Below, piece after piece: positions 5,142 through 12,263 of a stretch of DNA of 13,566 bases (positions are counted from its first letter, which is position 1; every line of letters starts with the position of its first letter). The notes below the pieces were generated by a model, which worked only from the letters and a program-made list of their open reading frames with translations, searched no databases and was not told the DNA's origin. A program made the translations under genes and the position numbers. Origin of the DNA: Candidatus Omnitrophota bacterium (GTDB lineage: Bacteria; Omnitrophota; Gorgyraeia; Kaelpiales; Kaelpiaceae); assembly GCA_028717465.1 (NCBI GenBank), contig JAQUNS010000005.1:1-13566 (forward strand). Direction: 5' to 3'.

Positions 5142-7292
5142 TTGATAAATATAAACCCATTCTTTGAATTAGGCCTGATACTGGCTGTAGCAACCATTAT
5201 GGGCGCATTGGGCCGAAAATTGCGCCAGCCCCTGATAATTATGTTCCTGATAACCGGAATACTCTCAGGGCCTTCGGGACTGGCAATTATAACCAATTAC
5301 GGCAAGATCGAACTTTTTGCCCAGATGGGCATAGCTTTACTTTTGTTTATCGTAGGGTTAAGGCTTGACATCAACCTGATACGCAAAGTAGGATTTGTTG
5401 CCTTGGCTACCGGATTGGGCCAGATTATTTTCACCTCCGGAATAGGATTTCTGATAGCTCTGTCTCTAGGGATAACCCCGCTTGCAGCGGCATATGTCTC
5501 GGTCGCTCTGGCATTTTCCAGCACAATAATAATCGTCAAACTGCTTTCGGATAAAAAAGAGATAGACTCTCTCCATGGCCAGATCTCAGTAGGCTTTTTG
5601 ATCGTTCAGGATATAGTCGCTATACTGGCGCTGGTAGGGCTCACTACTTTCGGATCGGTTCTAACCAACAACTCTGTTTTTGCGATGTCGCTGATCATGC
5701 TGGCAAAAGGGCTGGGTTTTTTAGCTGTTATTTTTATATTAACACGCTACATCCTGCCCGGCCTGTTAAAACGACTGGCAGAATCGCAGGAACTATTGTT
5801 ATTGTTTGCCATATCCTGGGCGGTAATCCTGGCAGCCGGAGGAGATTTTCTGGGATTTAATAAAGAGATCGGAGCCTTTCTGGCCGGAATATCACTGGCA
5901 TCTACCAGATACCGAGACCTTATCGGATCCAAGCTGGCAACGCTGAGAGATTTCCTGCTTTTATTCTTTTTTATAGGCCTGGGAGCAAGGCTGGAATGGA
6001 GCATAGTAGGTACCCAGACAGGGACTTCGCTGATACTCTCGCTTTTTGTGCTGATAGGTAATCCCATTATAGTCCTGATTATAATGGGTTTTATGGGCTA
6101 CAGGCGCCGCACCGGATTTATGGCCGGGCTTACAGTGGCGCAGATAAGTGAATTCTCGCTGATAGTCGCAGCGTTAGGGTTAAGCATAGGCCATATCCGG
6201 CCCGAGACTATGGGCCTGATAACTATGGTAGGAGTTATAACGATATTTGCCTCTACATATATGATACTTTATTCTGAATCTATCTACCGTATCTTTGAAA
6301 AACCGCTTAAAATATTTGAAAAACGCAATCCTTACAGAGAGACTACATTAGATGCTGCACAAAAAATACCTGAGATAAACATAATCTTGTTAGGGCTGGG
6401 CGAGTACGGCAGCGCCATCGCCAGCTATCTATTAAACCGTAAAAAAAATATAGTGGCGGTGGACTTTGACCCGGAGGTGCTAAAAAGATGGCAAGACAGA
6501 GGCACTCCGGTGCTTTACGGAGATGCCGCAGATCCCGAGATTATGGAGCAGCTACCCTTACACAAAGCCCGCTGGGTAATCAGCACCATCCGCTCTAAAA
6601 ATTTAAACCTGGCCCTGCTTAATATGCTGAAGATACGCGGATATAAAGGCAAAACAGCACTGACGGCAATAAATGCCGGCGAAACTAAAATTTACAAAGA
6701 GGCCGGAGCCCAGATAGTGCTTCAGCCTTTTATCGACGCCGTAGAACAGGCCGCAGATGCATTGACTGACGCAATGGATATGCTGCCGGATAACTCTGAC
6801 TGGCCGATAGCCTTTCGGGAGATACGCATAAAATCAGGCTCTGTATTCACAGGTAAAAGCATAAAAGATATTCCGCTCAGGCCCGTGAAAGGAATATCTA
6901 TTTTAGCAGTAAGCCGCGCCGGAAAAGTTATTTATGATTTAGCTCCGGAATTCCGCATATACCCCGGAGACAGGCTTGTAATAATGGGTCCGGCCGCAGA
7001 ATTGAAGCAAGCAGAGCTGTTTATGAACGAGACCAGAGAAGATGATGCCGGAGAAACTGAGCGTTTTATGCTGGGAGAAATACGTATTGCAGAAAACTCC
7101 GACAAAATCGGCCGCACTCTGGCAGAGCTTAAGTTCCATCAGCAGTACGATGTCACAGTGGTAGGCATAAACCGGCAAGGCCAGCGTATAATATTCCCCG
7201 GACCGGACATGCGCCTTAAGGGAGAAGACCGGCTGGCTGTGATAGGGATATCGAAGTCCGTTGAAAATCTAAAACAACTGGATTATCTTTGA
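5142..7292 (+). CDS. CPA2 cation:proton antiporter, KefB-like with TrkA-N and two TrkA-C domains
   Basis: This inner-membrane K+ or Na+/H+ antiporter has built-in nucleotide and ligand control. Residues 1 to about 385 form the multi-helix exchanger, with the acidic ion site in FLIVQDIVAIL (Gln156-Asp157) and the family stretch NKEIGAFLAGISLASTRYR. TrkA-N (about 412-530) shows GLGEYG at 418-423 and an Asp at the end of the second strand (VAVDFDPE), both expected for NAD(H) or nucleotide binding. Two TrkA-C domains follow at about 557-628 and 641-716. Classic Kef proteins lack this tandem pair, which elsewhere binds ions or c-di-AMP. The start is TTG: GAGG lies 7 bases upstream and the first in-frame ATG lies only inside the first helix region. 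The gene stands alone, convergent with the next antiporter, 36 bases apart. Ion choice is unknown, though domain make-up favours K+ efflux. Confidence 0.9.
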   Translation: MININPFFELGLILAVATIMGALGRKLRQPLIIMFLITGILSGPSGLAIITNYGKIELFAQMGIALLLFIVGLRLDINLIRKVGFVALATGLGQIIFTSGIGFLIALSLGITPLAAAYVSVALAFSSTIIIVKLLSDKKEIDSLHGQISVGFLIVQDIVAILALVGLTTFGSVLTNNSVFAMSLIMLAKGLGFLAVIFILTRYILPGLLKRLAESQELLLLFAISWAVILAAGGDFLGFNKEIGAFLAGISLASTRYRDLIGSKLATLRDFLLLFFFIGLGARLEWSIVGTQTGTSLILSLFVLIGNPIIVLIIMGFMGYRRRTGFMAGLTVAQISEFSLIVAALGLSIGHIRPETMGLITMVGVITIFASTYMILYSESIYRIFEKPLKIFEKRNPYRETTLDAAQKIPEINIILLGLGEYGSAIASYLLNRKKNIVAVDFDPEVLKRWQDRGTPVLYGDAADPEIMEQLPLHKARWVISTIRSKNLNLALLNMLKIRGYKGKTALTAINAGETKIYKEAGAQIVLQPFIDAVEQAADALTDAMDMLPDNSDWPIAFREIRIKSGSVFTGKSIKDIPLRPVKGISILAVSRAGKVIYDLAPEFRIYPGDRLVIMGPAAELKQAELFMNETREDDAGETERFMLGEIRIAENSDKIGRTLAELKFHQQYDVTVVGINRQGQRIIFPGPDMRLKGEDRLAVIGISKSVENLKQLDYL

Positions 7293-7328
7293 GATTTATA
7301 CCGGCAATTGAAACCTAACATCCGTATT

Positions 7329-9800
7329 TCATTTATACATGTTTAGAACTTCATTAACAGATGTTATTTTAATTAACTGCTCTGCGCTGCGGATATGCTG
7401 AAGAGGGCGCACCAGCTCAGCCAGAGCTTTCAAGTGCACATCGGGAGTAGCGTCTTTAGAGCTGAGCAGGACAAACAGCGCTTTGGCATCTTCAGTGGTG
7501 TTGGGGAGCTTCCAGCCTTCTTTGTTTATTCCCAAAAAAGCTGTCGAGGATTGAATTTCAGATATATGAGTATGTAGAAGAAGTATTCCAGGAGCAAGCT
7601 CTAAAGGCTCTGTTTTAGCCATAGCGGTAAGTATGCCGGTTATGTTTTTTATAACTTCTTTATCAGAAAAAGCCTGGCTCAAAAGGTAGGATATGGCCTG
7701 AGAGATATCAGATCCGCCAAGATCAAGCTGCACATGGCTGGCCGGCAGAAAGGACATCTGCATTGTTTTAGCTTCATGTTCACCAGCTGCTTCGGCCCAG
7801 GCTGTCTCAGGCGGATACATAATCACATAGTTGATTCCCGGAAACTGCTGGCTTATTAATCGCGGAATGCGGTTTAAATTGGGCTGCCAGGCCAATCTGC
7901 CCTTGCGCACGCTTACTAGTATAAAAAGGTCATCCTCATTCAATGTTTCTTTAAGCCATGGGAGCAAACCGTCCCATGTTTCCAACTGCACAAAAGACTC
8001 CCGGACTTTAGGCGAAACGTTCTGGGCAATCAACTTAGCAGTATCCATAGTAGCAGATGCTGAAACCGTAAGCAGAGAAGCGTCAAGCTGATGGGTTAAA
8101 ATTTTAATTGATTTAATCGCAGCTGCAAAGCCAGGCTGGTGGTCAATCAAGGGCGGCACAGCCAGAATAACCCGTTTCATGGTATTTATCGGGACAAGAC
8201 ACCTGCTTATAACTACCATCTGAGTGCTATTGTCCAGCAGCAGGTCCAGATTTCTTCCAAAAATGCGCGAATGCGAAGAAGCGCTGCCTTTCCAACCCAT
8301 TACTATAGTTGAAATACGCAAATCCATTATGGCCTGCTGAATACCTGTTGCAACGTCCATTGCAACTCTGGTCACAGGGGTCACCGGAATATCAGCCTCT
8401 AAAGCCTGAACAACCGCCTGGCCCAGTAATTTCTCGGCTTCGATTATGCGCTCATCAATATTATCTCCCGACTGCACTATTCTTAAAGGATAGAGCGGTT
8501 CCTGAGAATTACGAATCCTGATCAACATTGCCAAATTCACAAGCTCTTCTACGGTTTGCGGATTTGCCAAAGGAATCAATATTCTATAAGGGTCGTCGGA
8601 AGCCTGGCGAGGCTCTTGTTCCTCTTTGAAGGCTACCTTACGGGCATAACGATCGGTTATCCATGACCCGGCCAAGCTGGTTACTAAAATCATCACTATA
8701 GTTCCTGTTAGAATCGGTTCGTTGAATATGCCTATATTATAGCCGATCAGAACAGCCGCCAGCGTAGCGGCAGCCTGGTTAACGCTCAAGCCGTAAATAA
8801 GCCCGCCTTCTTCGAGCGTATATCTTAAAATTTTCTGGGTAAAATATGCCGCCAGCCATTTGGTCGTAATGCCTGCAAATACCATCATAGAAGCAATAAC
8901 TGCTGTTTGATTTCCGGAAAACAGCACACGGACATTTACCAGCATACCGACTGAAATAAGAAAAAACGGTATAAAAAGAGAATGCCCTACAAATTGAATG
9001 CGGTTCATGAGAGCGCTTTTCTCGGGAATAAAGCTGTTTAAAATAAGGCCGGCAAGAAACGCCCCTATAATAGGTTCCAGCCCTGCCATATAAGCCAGGT
9101 AGGCACAGAGATAGACTGCCGTTATTACTCCTGTAAAAGCAACCACGCCGTCTGTGGCTATATTGCGGAAAAACCATCTGCCTAAGCGGGGAAGAATCAC
9201 CATTACCATTGCTGTATAGACAACCATATAGGCAATAAGCCGCGACCAGAAAAAAATACCAGCCCCTCCTTTATGCGAAGCAGCGATAACAGCCAGCACC
9301 AAAAGCGCCGCAGTATCTGTTAAAATTGTTCCTCCTACGGTTGTAGTTACCGCCCGCTGCCGTGAAATACCGAGCCGGCTGGCTATAGGATATGTCAAAA
9401 GCGTATGCGAAGAAAACATGCTGGCCAGCAAAATAGAGGCTTCCCAGCTAAGCTCTAAAATATACCGCGCTATCAAACTGCCGAAAAATAAAGGCACGCT
9501 GAATGTCAATATTCCGAATACTAAACTGTGATGGCGGTGGCGGATAAACTGGATACGGTCCAGCTCCAGCCCGGCTAAAAACATTATATAAAGCAGCCCT
9601 ACCGTCCCTAAAAGCTGGATTTCATAACCCCGCTCCAGTACGCCCAATGCATGGGGCCCTAATAAAACTCCGGTAACAATCAGGCCGATAATACCGGGCA
9701 ATTTAAACCTGTTTGAAATTAACGGTGCCGCCAAAGCTATCAGCATAAGAAGGGCAAATATAAGCACCGGATCCTGGACCGGTAAAAACCGCTCAAACAT
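7329..9800 (-). CDS. CPA2 cation:proton antiporter fused to two USP-like domains and a PTS EIIA-like domain
   Basis: This is a large inner-membrane exchanger with a long cytoplasmic control region, 823 residues. Residues 1 to about 395 are a Na+/H+ exchanger domain, with TILTDTAALLVLAV carrying the likely ion-site Asp162 and EPIIGAFLAGLILN in the second half. Residues about 400-540 are a universal-stress-protein domain: YRILIPLANP opens it and VMGWKG-9x-GR resembles the G-2x-G-9x-G(S/T) ATP site, with Arg in place of Ser/Thr. A second, weaker USP-like domain follows (MKRVILAVPPLID, about 540-680). The last 130 residues look like EIIA of the Ntr/fructose type: GILLLHTH places His743 where PtsN has its phosphorylated His in GIAIPH, and ALFVLLSSKDATPDVHLKALAELVR fits the domain's later strands and helix. 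AGGAG sits just before the ATG. No other PTS gene is in view, so phosphorylation is untested. Confidence 0.85.
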   Translation of the reverse strand: MFERFLPVQDPVLIFALLMLIALAAPLISNRFKLPGIIGLIVTGVLLGPHALGVLERGYEIQLLGTVGLLYIMFLAGLELDRIQFIRHRHHSLVFGILTFSVPLFFGSLIARYILELSWEASILLASMFSSHTLLTYPIASRLGISRQRAVTTTVGGTILTDTAALLVLAVIAASHKGGAGIFFWSRLIAYMVVYTAMVMVILPRLGRWFFRNIATDGVVAFTGVITAVYLCAYLAYMAGLEPIIGAFLAGLILNSFIPEKSALMNRIQFVGHSLFIPFFLISVGMLVNVRVLFSGNQTAVIASMMVFAGITTKWLAAYFTQKILRYTLEEGGLIYGLSVNQAAATLAAVLIGYNIGIFNEPILTGTIVMILVTSLAGSWITDRYARKVAFKEEQEPRQASDDPYRILIPLANPQTVEELVNLAMLIRIRNSQEPLYPLRIVQSGDNIDERIIEAEKLLGQAVVQALEADIPVTPVTRVAMDVATGIQQAIMDLRISTIVMGWKGSASSHSRIFGRNLDLLLDNSTQMVVISRCLVPINTMKRVILAVPPLIDHQPGFAAAIKSIKILTHQLDASLLTVSASATMDTAKLIAQNVSPKVRESFVQLETWDGLLPWLKETLNEDDLFILVSVRKGRLAWQPNLNRIPRLISQQFPGINYVIMYPPETAWAEAAGEHEAKTMQMSFLPASHVQLDLGGSDISQAISYLLSQAFSDKEVIKNITGILTAMAKTEPLELAPGILLLHTHISEIQSSTAFLGINKEGWKLPNTTEDAKALFVLLSSKDATPDVHLKALAELVRPLQHIRSAEQLIKITSVNEVLNMYK

Positions 9801-9863
9801 AATCTCTCCTGTAAAAATAAATTGTAGAACCGGTTTTTAAAATCATATTTCTCATTTGATATA

Positions 9864-9892
9864 ATTATAATCTATAAAAATTTAATTGCCTA
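9864..9892 (-). promoter_or_regulatory. Possible promoter of the 823-aa antiporter, in the 9801-9998 gap
   Basis: On the minus strand TAGGCA (9887-9892), a 17-base spacer and a perfect TATAAT (9864-9869) precede the antiporter gene, predicting a leader of about 57 bases. The remaining part of the 198-base gap is AT-rich with a short GC-rich patch near 9930-9950. I see no terminator hairpin or small gene there. Confidence 0.35.
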
Positions 9893-9998
9893 TCCATAAT
9901 AATACCGGATTGATTCCAGCATATCTGTGCCGGGGAACTACGCGGGGATTAAAAACAATGCCGTAATAACGAGCCTATCCTATTTATTATACAGCCAA

Positions 9999-11786
9999 TT
10001 ATTTTTTAAAAGAGTTAGTTAAAAAAACTTTTTTCAACTCTTCCCTGCAAAGCAGCGCAAGAGCTTTTATGATATATTTTTTATTCCGGGGCTCTTTATA
10101 CTGAAGCAACGCCCGCTGCATCATTCTCTCGCCGAAATTCCTGGCTACATAGACGCTCTTTCCGGTAAACGGATTCTTGGCCGTATAATACATGGAGGCC
10201 GATACGGTCATAGGCAATGGTATATAATCCTGAATCTGTTCCGGATAGATGCGGTTTTTCTTAAGATACAAAGCCAACTCCAGGGCATCTTCAAGTTGCG
10301 TTCCGGGATGGCCTGTTATAAAATAATTAACCAGATACTGTTTCTTGCTTAATAGCTTATTAATGCTTTCAAACTTACGGGAAAACTCCTGATAAACCTT
10401 GAATTTTGGCTTATCCATCAATTCTAAAACCATATCAACGCAGTGCTCAGGAGCAACTTTCAGCTGGCCGCTGATGTGGTTTAAACATAAATCACGCAAA
10501 TATTTATCCGAATAGCCGTCGATTAACAGGTCATACCTTACACCGCTGCCGATAAATATATGTTTTAAACCGGGTATTTTAGCGGCCTCTTGCCAGAGCT
10601 GCATTGAATGCTCATAACCCAATTGGAGATTTTTGCACTTCTTAGGCAGGAGGCATTTTTTATCCCGGCAAGCTCCTGTTGTTTTCCATAAATAGCAGGA
10701 GGCCATATACATATTTGCGGTCGGACCGCCTATATCGCTAATAGTTCCCCGGAAATTATTATCCTGAGCAATGGTTTTTATCTCACTCAATATTGACTCC
10801 GAACTTCGGCTTTGGACAATCCTGCCCTGATGCAGATATAAAGAGCAGAAGTTGCAGCCTCCGAAACAGCCCCTGTGGGACACAATAGAATTTCTGACTG
10901 TTTCAAATCCCGGCACACCGCCTTCTTTATCGTATCGGGGGTGCCAGTTTCGCATATAGGGCAATGAGTATATCCTATCCATCTCTTCTATAGCCAAAGG
11001 CAGAGCCGGCGGATTCTGTATGACAAATCTCTCACCGTGCTTTTGGACAATTGTTTTGCCTCTGATCGGATCGGATTCAAAATAAATAGATTTAAAAGCT
11101 TCGTTGAACTTGTCCTTATCTAAAGAGATATCCTCAAAAGAGGGAATTAAAATATAATTTTTAAGCCTGGCTATAGAATTCCTGACAACAACTGTGCCGC
11201 GAATGTTATCCAGGCTGTTTTTATCCCGGCCGTCTTTTAACTGCTGAGCTATTTCTAAAACCTGCCTCTCGCCCATACCATAAACAAGTATGTCGGCCTT
11301 GGAGTCCAAAACAATAGAACGCCTCACTTTGTCAGACCAGTAATCGTAATGAGCGAGCCTCCTCATACTGGCTTCGATACCGCCAATAACTACCGGTACC
11401 CCCTTAAACGCCTGCTGTAGTTTATTTACATATACAATAATTGCTCTTTCGGGCCTTAAGTTGATCTGGCCGGCCGGAGAATAGTCATCACTATTGCGCA
11501 CTTTTTTATTGGCGGTGTACTTGGCAAGCATAGAGTCAATATTGCCCGCTGTAACGCCGAAGAAAAGCCTCGGCCGGCCGAGTCTTTTAAAATCCTGGAG
11601 TTTACTGCAGTCCGGCTGTGCGATAATGCCGACTTTAAATCCGTCATCTTCTAAAACTCTTCCCACAACAGCCGCGCCATAAGAATGGTGGTCGACATAA
11701 GCATCGCCGGTTACCAATATCACATCAAGCTCATCCCAGCCGCGTTTTTTTAAGTCTTCTTTTGATACCGGCAAAAAATCTCTCAT
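9999..11786 (-). CDS. ygiQ: YgiQ-family (UPF0313) radical SAM protein
   Basis: This is a radical S-adenosylmethionine enzyme of the YgiQ family, for which I know no established reaction. The 595 residues start with FLPVSKEDLKKRGWDELDVI and DAYVDHHSYGAAVVGRVLED, the hallmark N-terminal part. The 4Fe-4S motif CxxxCxxC is Cys307, Cys311, Cys314 (CFGGCNFCSLYLHQGR). A second Cys set follows in ASCYLWKTTGACRDKKCLLPKKC, also typical of YgiQ (compare CxxPxxC NL in E. coli) and perhaps holding another cluster. Further matches are KVAPEH, FITGHPG and IQDYIPLPMTVSASMYYT. E. coli YgiQ is longer at the C-terminus; shorter members like this one exist. No strong Shine-Dalgarno site precedes the ATG, and 88 bases separate it from the upstream membrane gene. 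Its neighbours give no hint of its substrate. Confidence 0.92.
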   Translation of the reverse strand: MRDFLPVSKEDLKKRGWDELDVILVTGDAYVDHHSYGAAVVGRVLEDDGFKVGIIAQPDCSKLQDFKRLGRPRLFFGVTAGNIDSMLAKYTANKKVRNSDDYSPAGQINLRPERAIIVYVNKLQQAFKGVPVVIGGIEASMRRLAHYDYWSDKVRRSIVLDSKADILVYGMGERQVLEIAQQLKDGRDKNSLDNIRGTVVVRNSIARLKNYILIPSFEDISLDKDKFNEAFKSIYFESDPIRGKTIVQKHGERFVIQNPPALPLAIEEMDRIYSLPYMRNWHPRYDKEGGVPGFETVRNSIVSHRGCFGGCNFCSLYLHQGRIVQSRSSESILSEIKTIAQDNNFRGTISDIGGPTANMYMASCYLWKTTGACRDKKCLLPKKCKNLQLGYEHSMQLWQEAAKIPGLKHIFIGSGVRYDLLIDGYSDKYLRDLCLNHISGQLKVAPEHCVDMVLELMDKPKFKVYQEFSRKFESINKLLSKKQYLVNYFITGHPGTQLEDALELALYLKKNRIYPEQIQDYIPLPMTVSASMYYTAKNPFTGKSVYVARNFGERMMQRALLQYKEPRNKKYIIKALALLCREELKKVFLTNSFKK

Positions 11787-11874
11787 GTTTTTTATCCGAA
11801 AATAACTTTAATTCTTTGGCGTATTATTTGAAAAGATTGACAGATATTTTAACTATGTTTGCACCAGCATTTTG

Positions 11875-12249
11875 TTAAGCTAAAAATCCGAAATATCCGA
11901 ACAAAAGTCCAAGAGCAATCATAAACACTCCTAAAAGACGGCCGTTTTTATAGATGCCCTTAAAAGATGAAATAAACTGGGGAAATAGAATAAGCGTCAC
12001 CCCTTTAAAGAGCGCCATCCAGCCGATAATAGTAACAAGGACAGTCCAGTTTTTAACCCAGATGTTGTGATAGGTTACAATCAGCATGCCCAAGACCAGC
12101 GTGATAAAACCCGAAAAAAAAGTAAGCCCTGATGAGCGCTGAAAATCTTCGATCAACTTACTCCAAGAGACTCTGCCGCCAAGGGCCGCAATGCCGGCAG
12201 ATAGATAAATAACTGCCAGCGTCCTTGCTACTAAGACTGCTGTTTCCAT
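11875..12249 (-). CDS. Uncharacterised four-helix membrane protein coupled to the RND gene
   Basis: This 124-residue inner-membrane protein has four predicted helices, at about 4-24, 40-60, 68-90 and 103-123, with no signal peptide, Cys pair or known catalytic motif. The middle carries a polar patch in TYHNIWVKNWTVLVTIIGW followed by ALFKG, which looks like a conserved family core, but I cannot name the family. The start is ATG at 12247-12249. The longer in-frame GTG at 12256-12258 lies inside the ribosome site and is rejected. AGGAGGTGAT at 12254-12263 pairs with ten bases of the 16S rRNA tail, and the ATG follows the RND stop by only five bases. That tight junction suggests co-translation with the pump and perhaps a role as its accessory subunit; this is inference from position only. 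Confidence 0.75.
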   Translation of the reverse strand: METAVLVARTLAVIYLSAGIAALGGRVSWSKLIEDFQRSSGLTFFSGFITLVLGMLIVTYHNIWVKNWTVLVTIIGWMALFKGVTLILFPQFISSFKGIYKNGRLLGVFMIALGLLFGYFGFLA

Positions 12250-12253
12250 TGCT

Positions 12254-12263
12254 ATCACCTCCT
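12254..12263 (-). promoter_or_regulatory. Near-perfect Shine-Dalgarno site spanning the RND stop codon
   Basis: AGGAGGTGAT on the minus strand is complementary to ten consecutive bases of the usual 16S rRNA 3' end. It contains the TGA stop of the RND gene and puts the ATG of the 124-aa membrane protein 8 bases after AGGAGG. It fixes that start and implies strong or coupled translation. Confidence 0.8.

Noticed and set aside
7293-7328. Bidirectional terminator between the convergent antiporters
   Set aside because: I found no hairpin with a T-run in the 36-base gap.
8779-9177. 132-aa minus-strand frame inside the 823-aa antiporter
   Set aside because: It is an out-of-frame shadow of a clear exchanger domain, rich in Arg, Tyr and Ser with no recognisable motif.
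9888-9980. Two copies of GCCTATCC (9888-9895 and 9973-9980)
   Set aside because: Eight bases, 85 apart, with no matching flanks, target duplication or gene between them; likely chance.
9901-9998. Small RNA or small gene in the gap after ygiQ
   Set aside because: There is a short GC-rich patch but no stable stem, promoter-terminator pair or coding frame with a ribosome site.
12250-12258. GTG start of the 124-aa membrane protein
   Set aside because: The GTG overlaps the Shine-Dalgarno site itself; the ATG at 12247-12249 has correct spacing.
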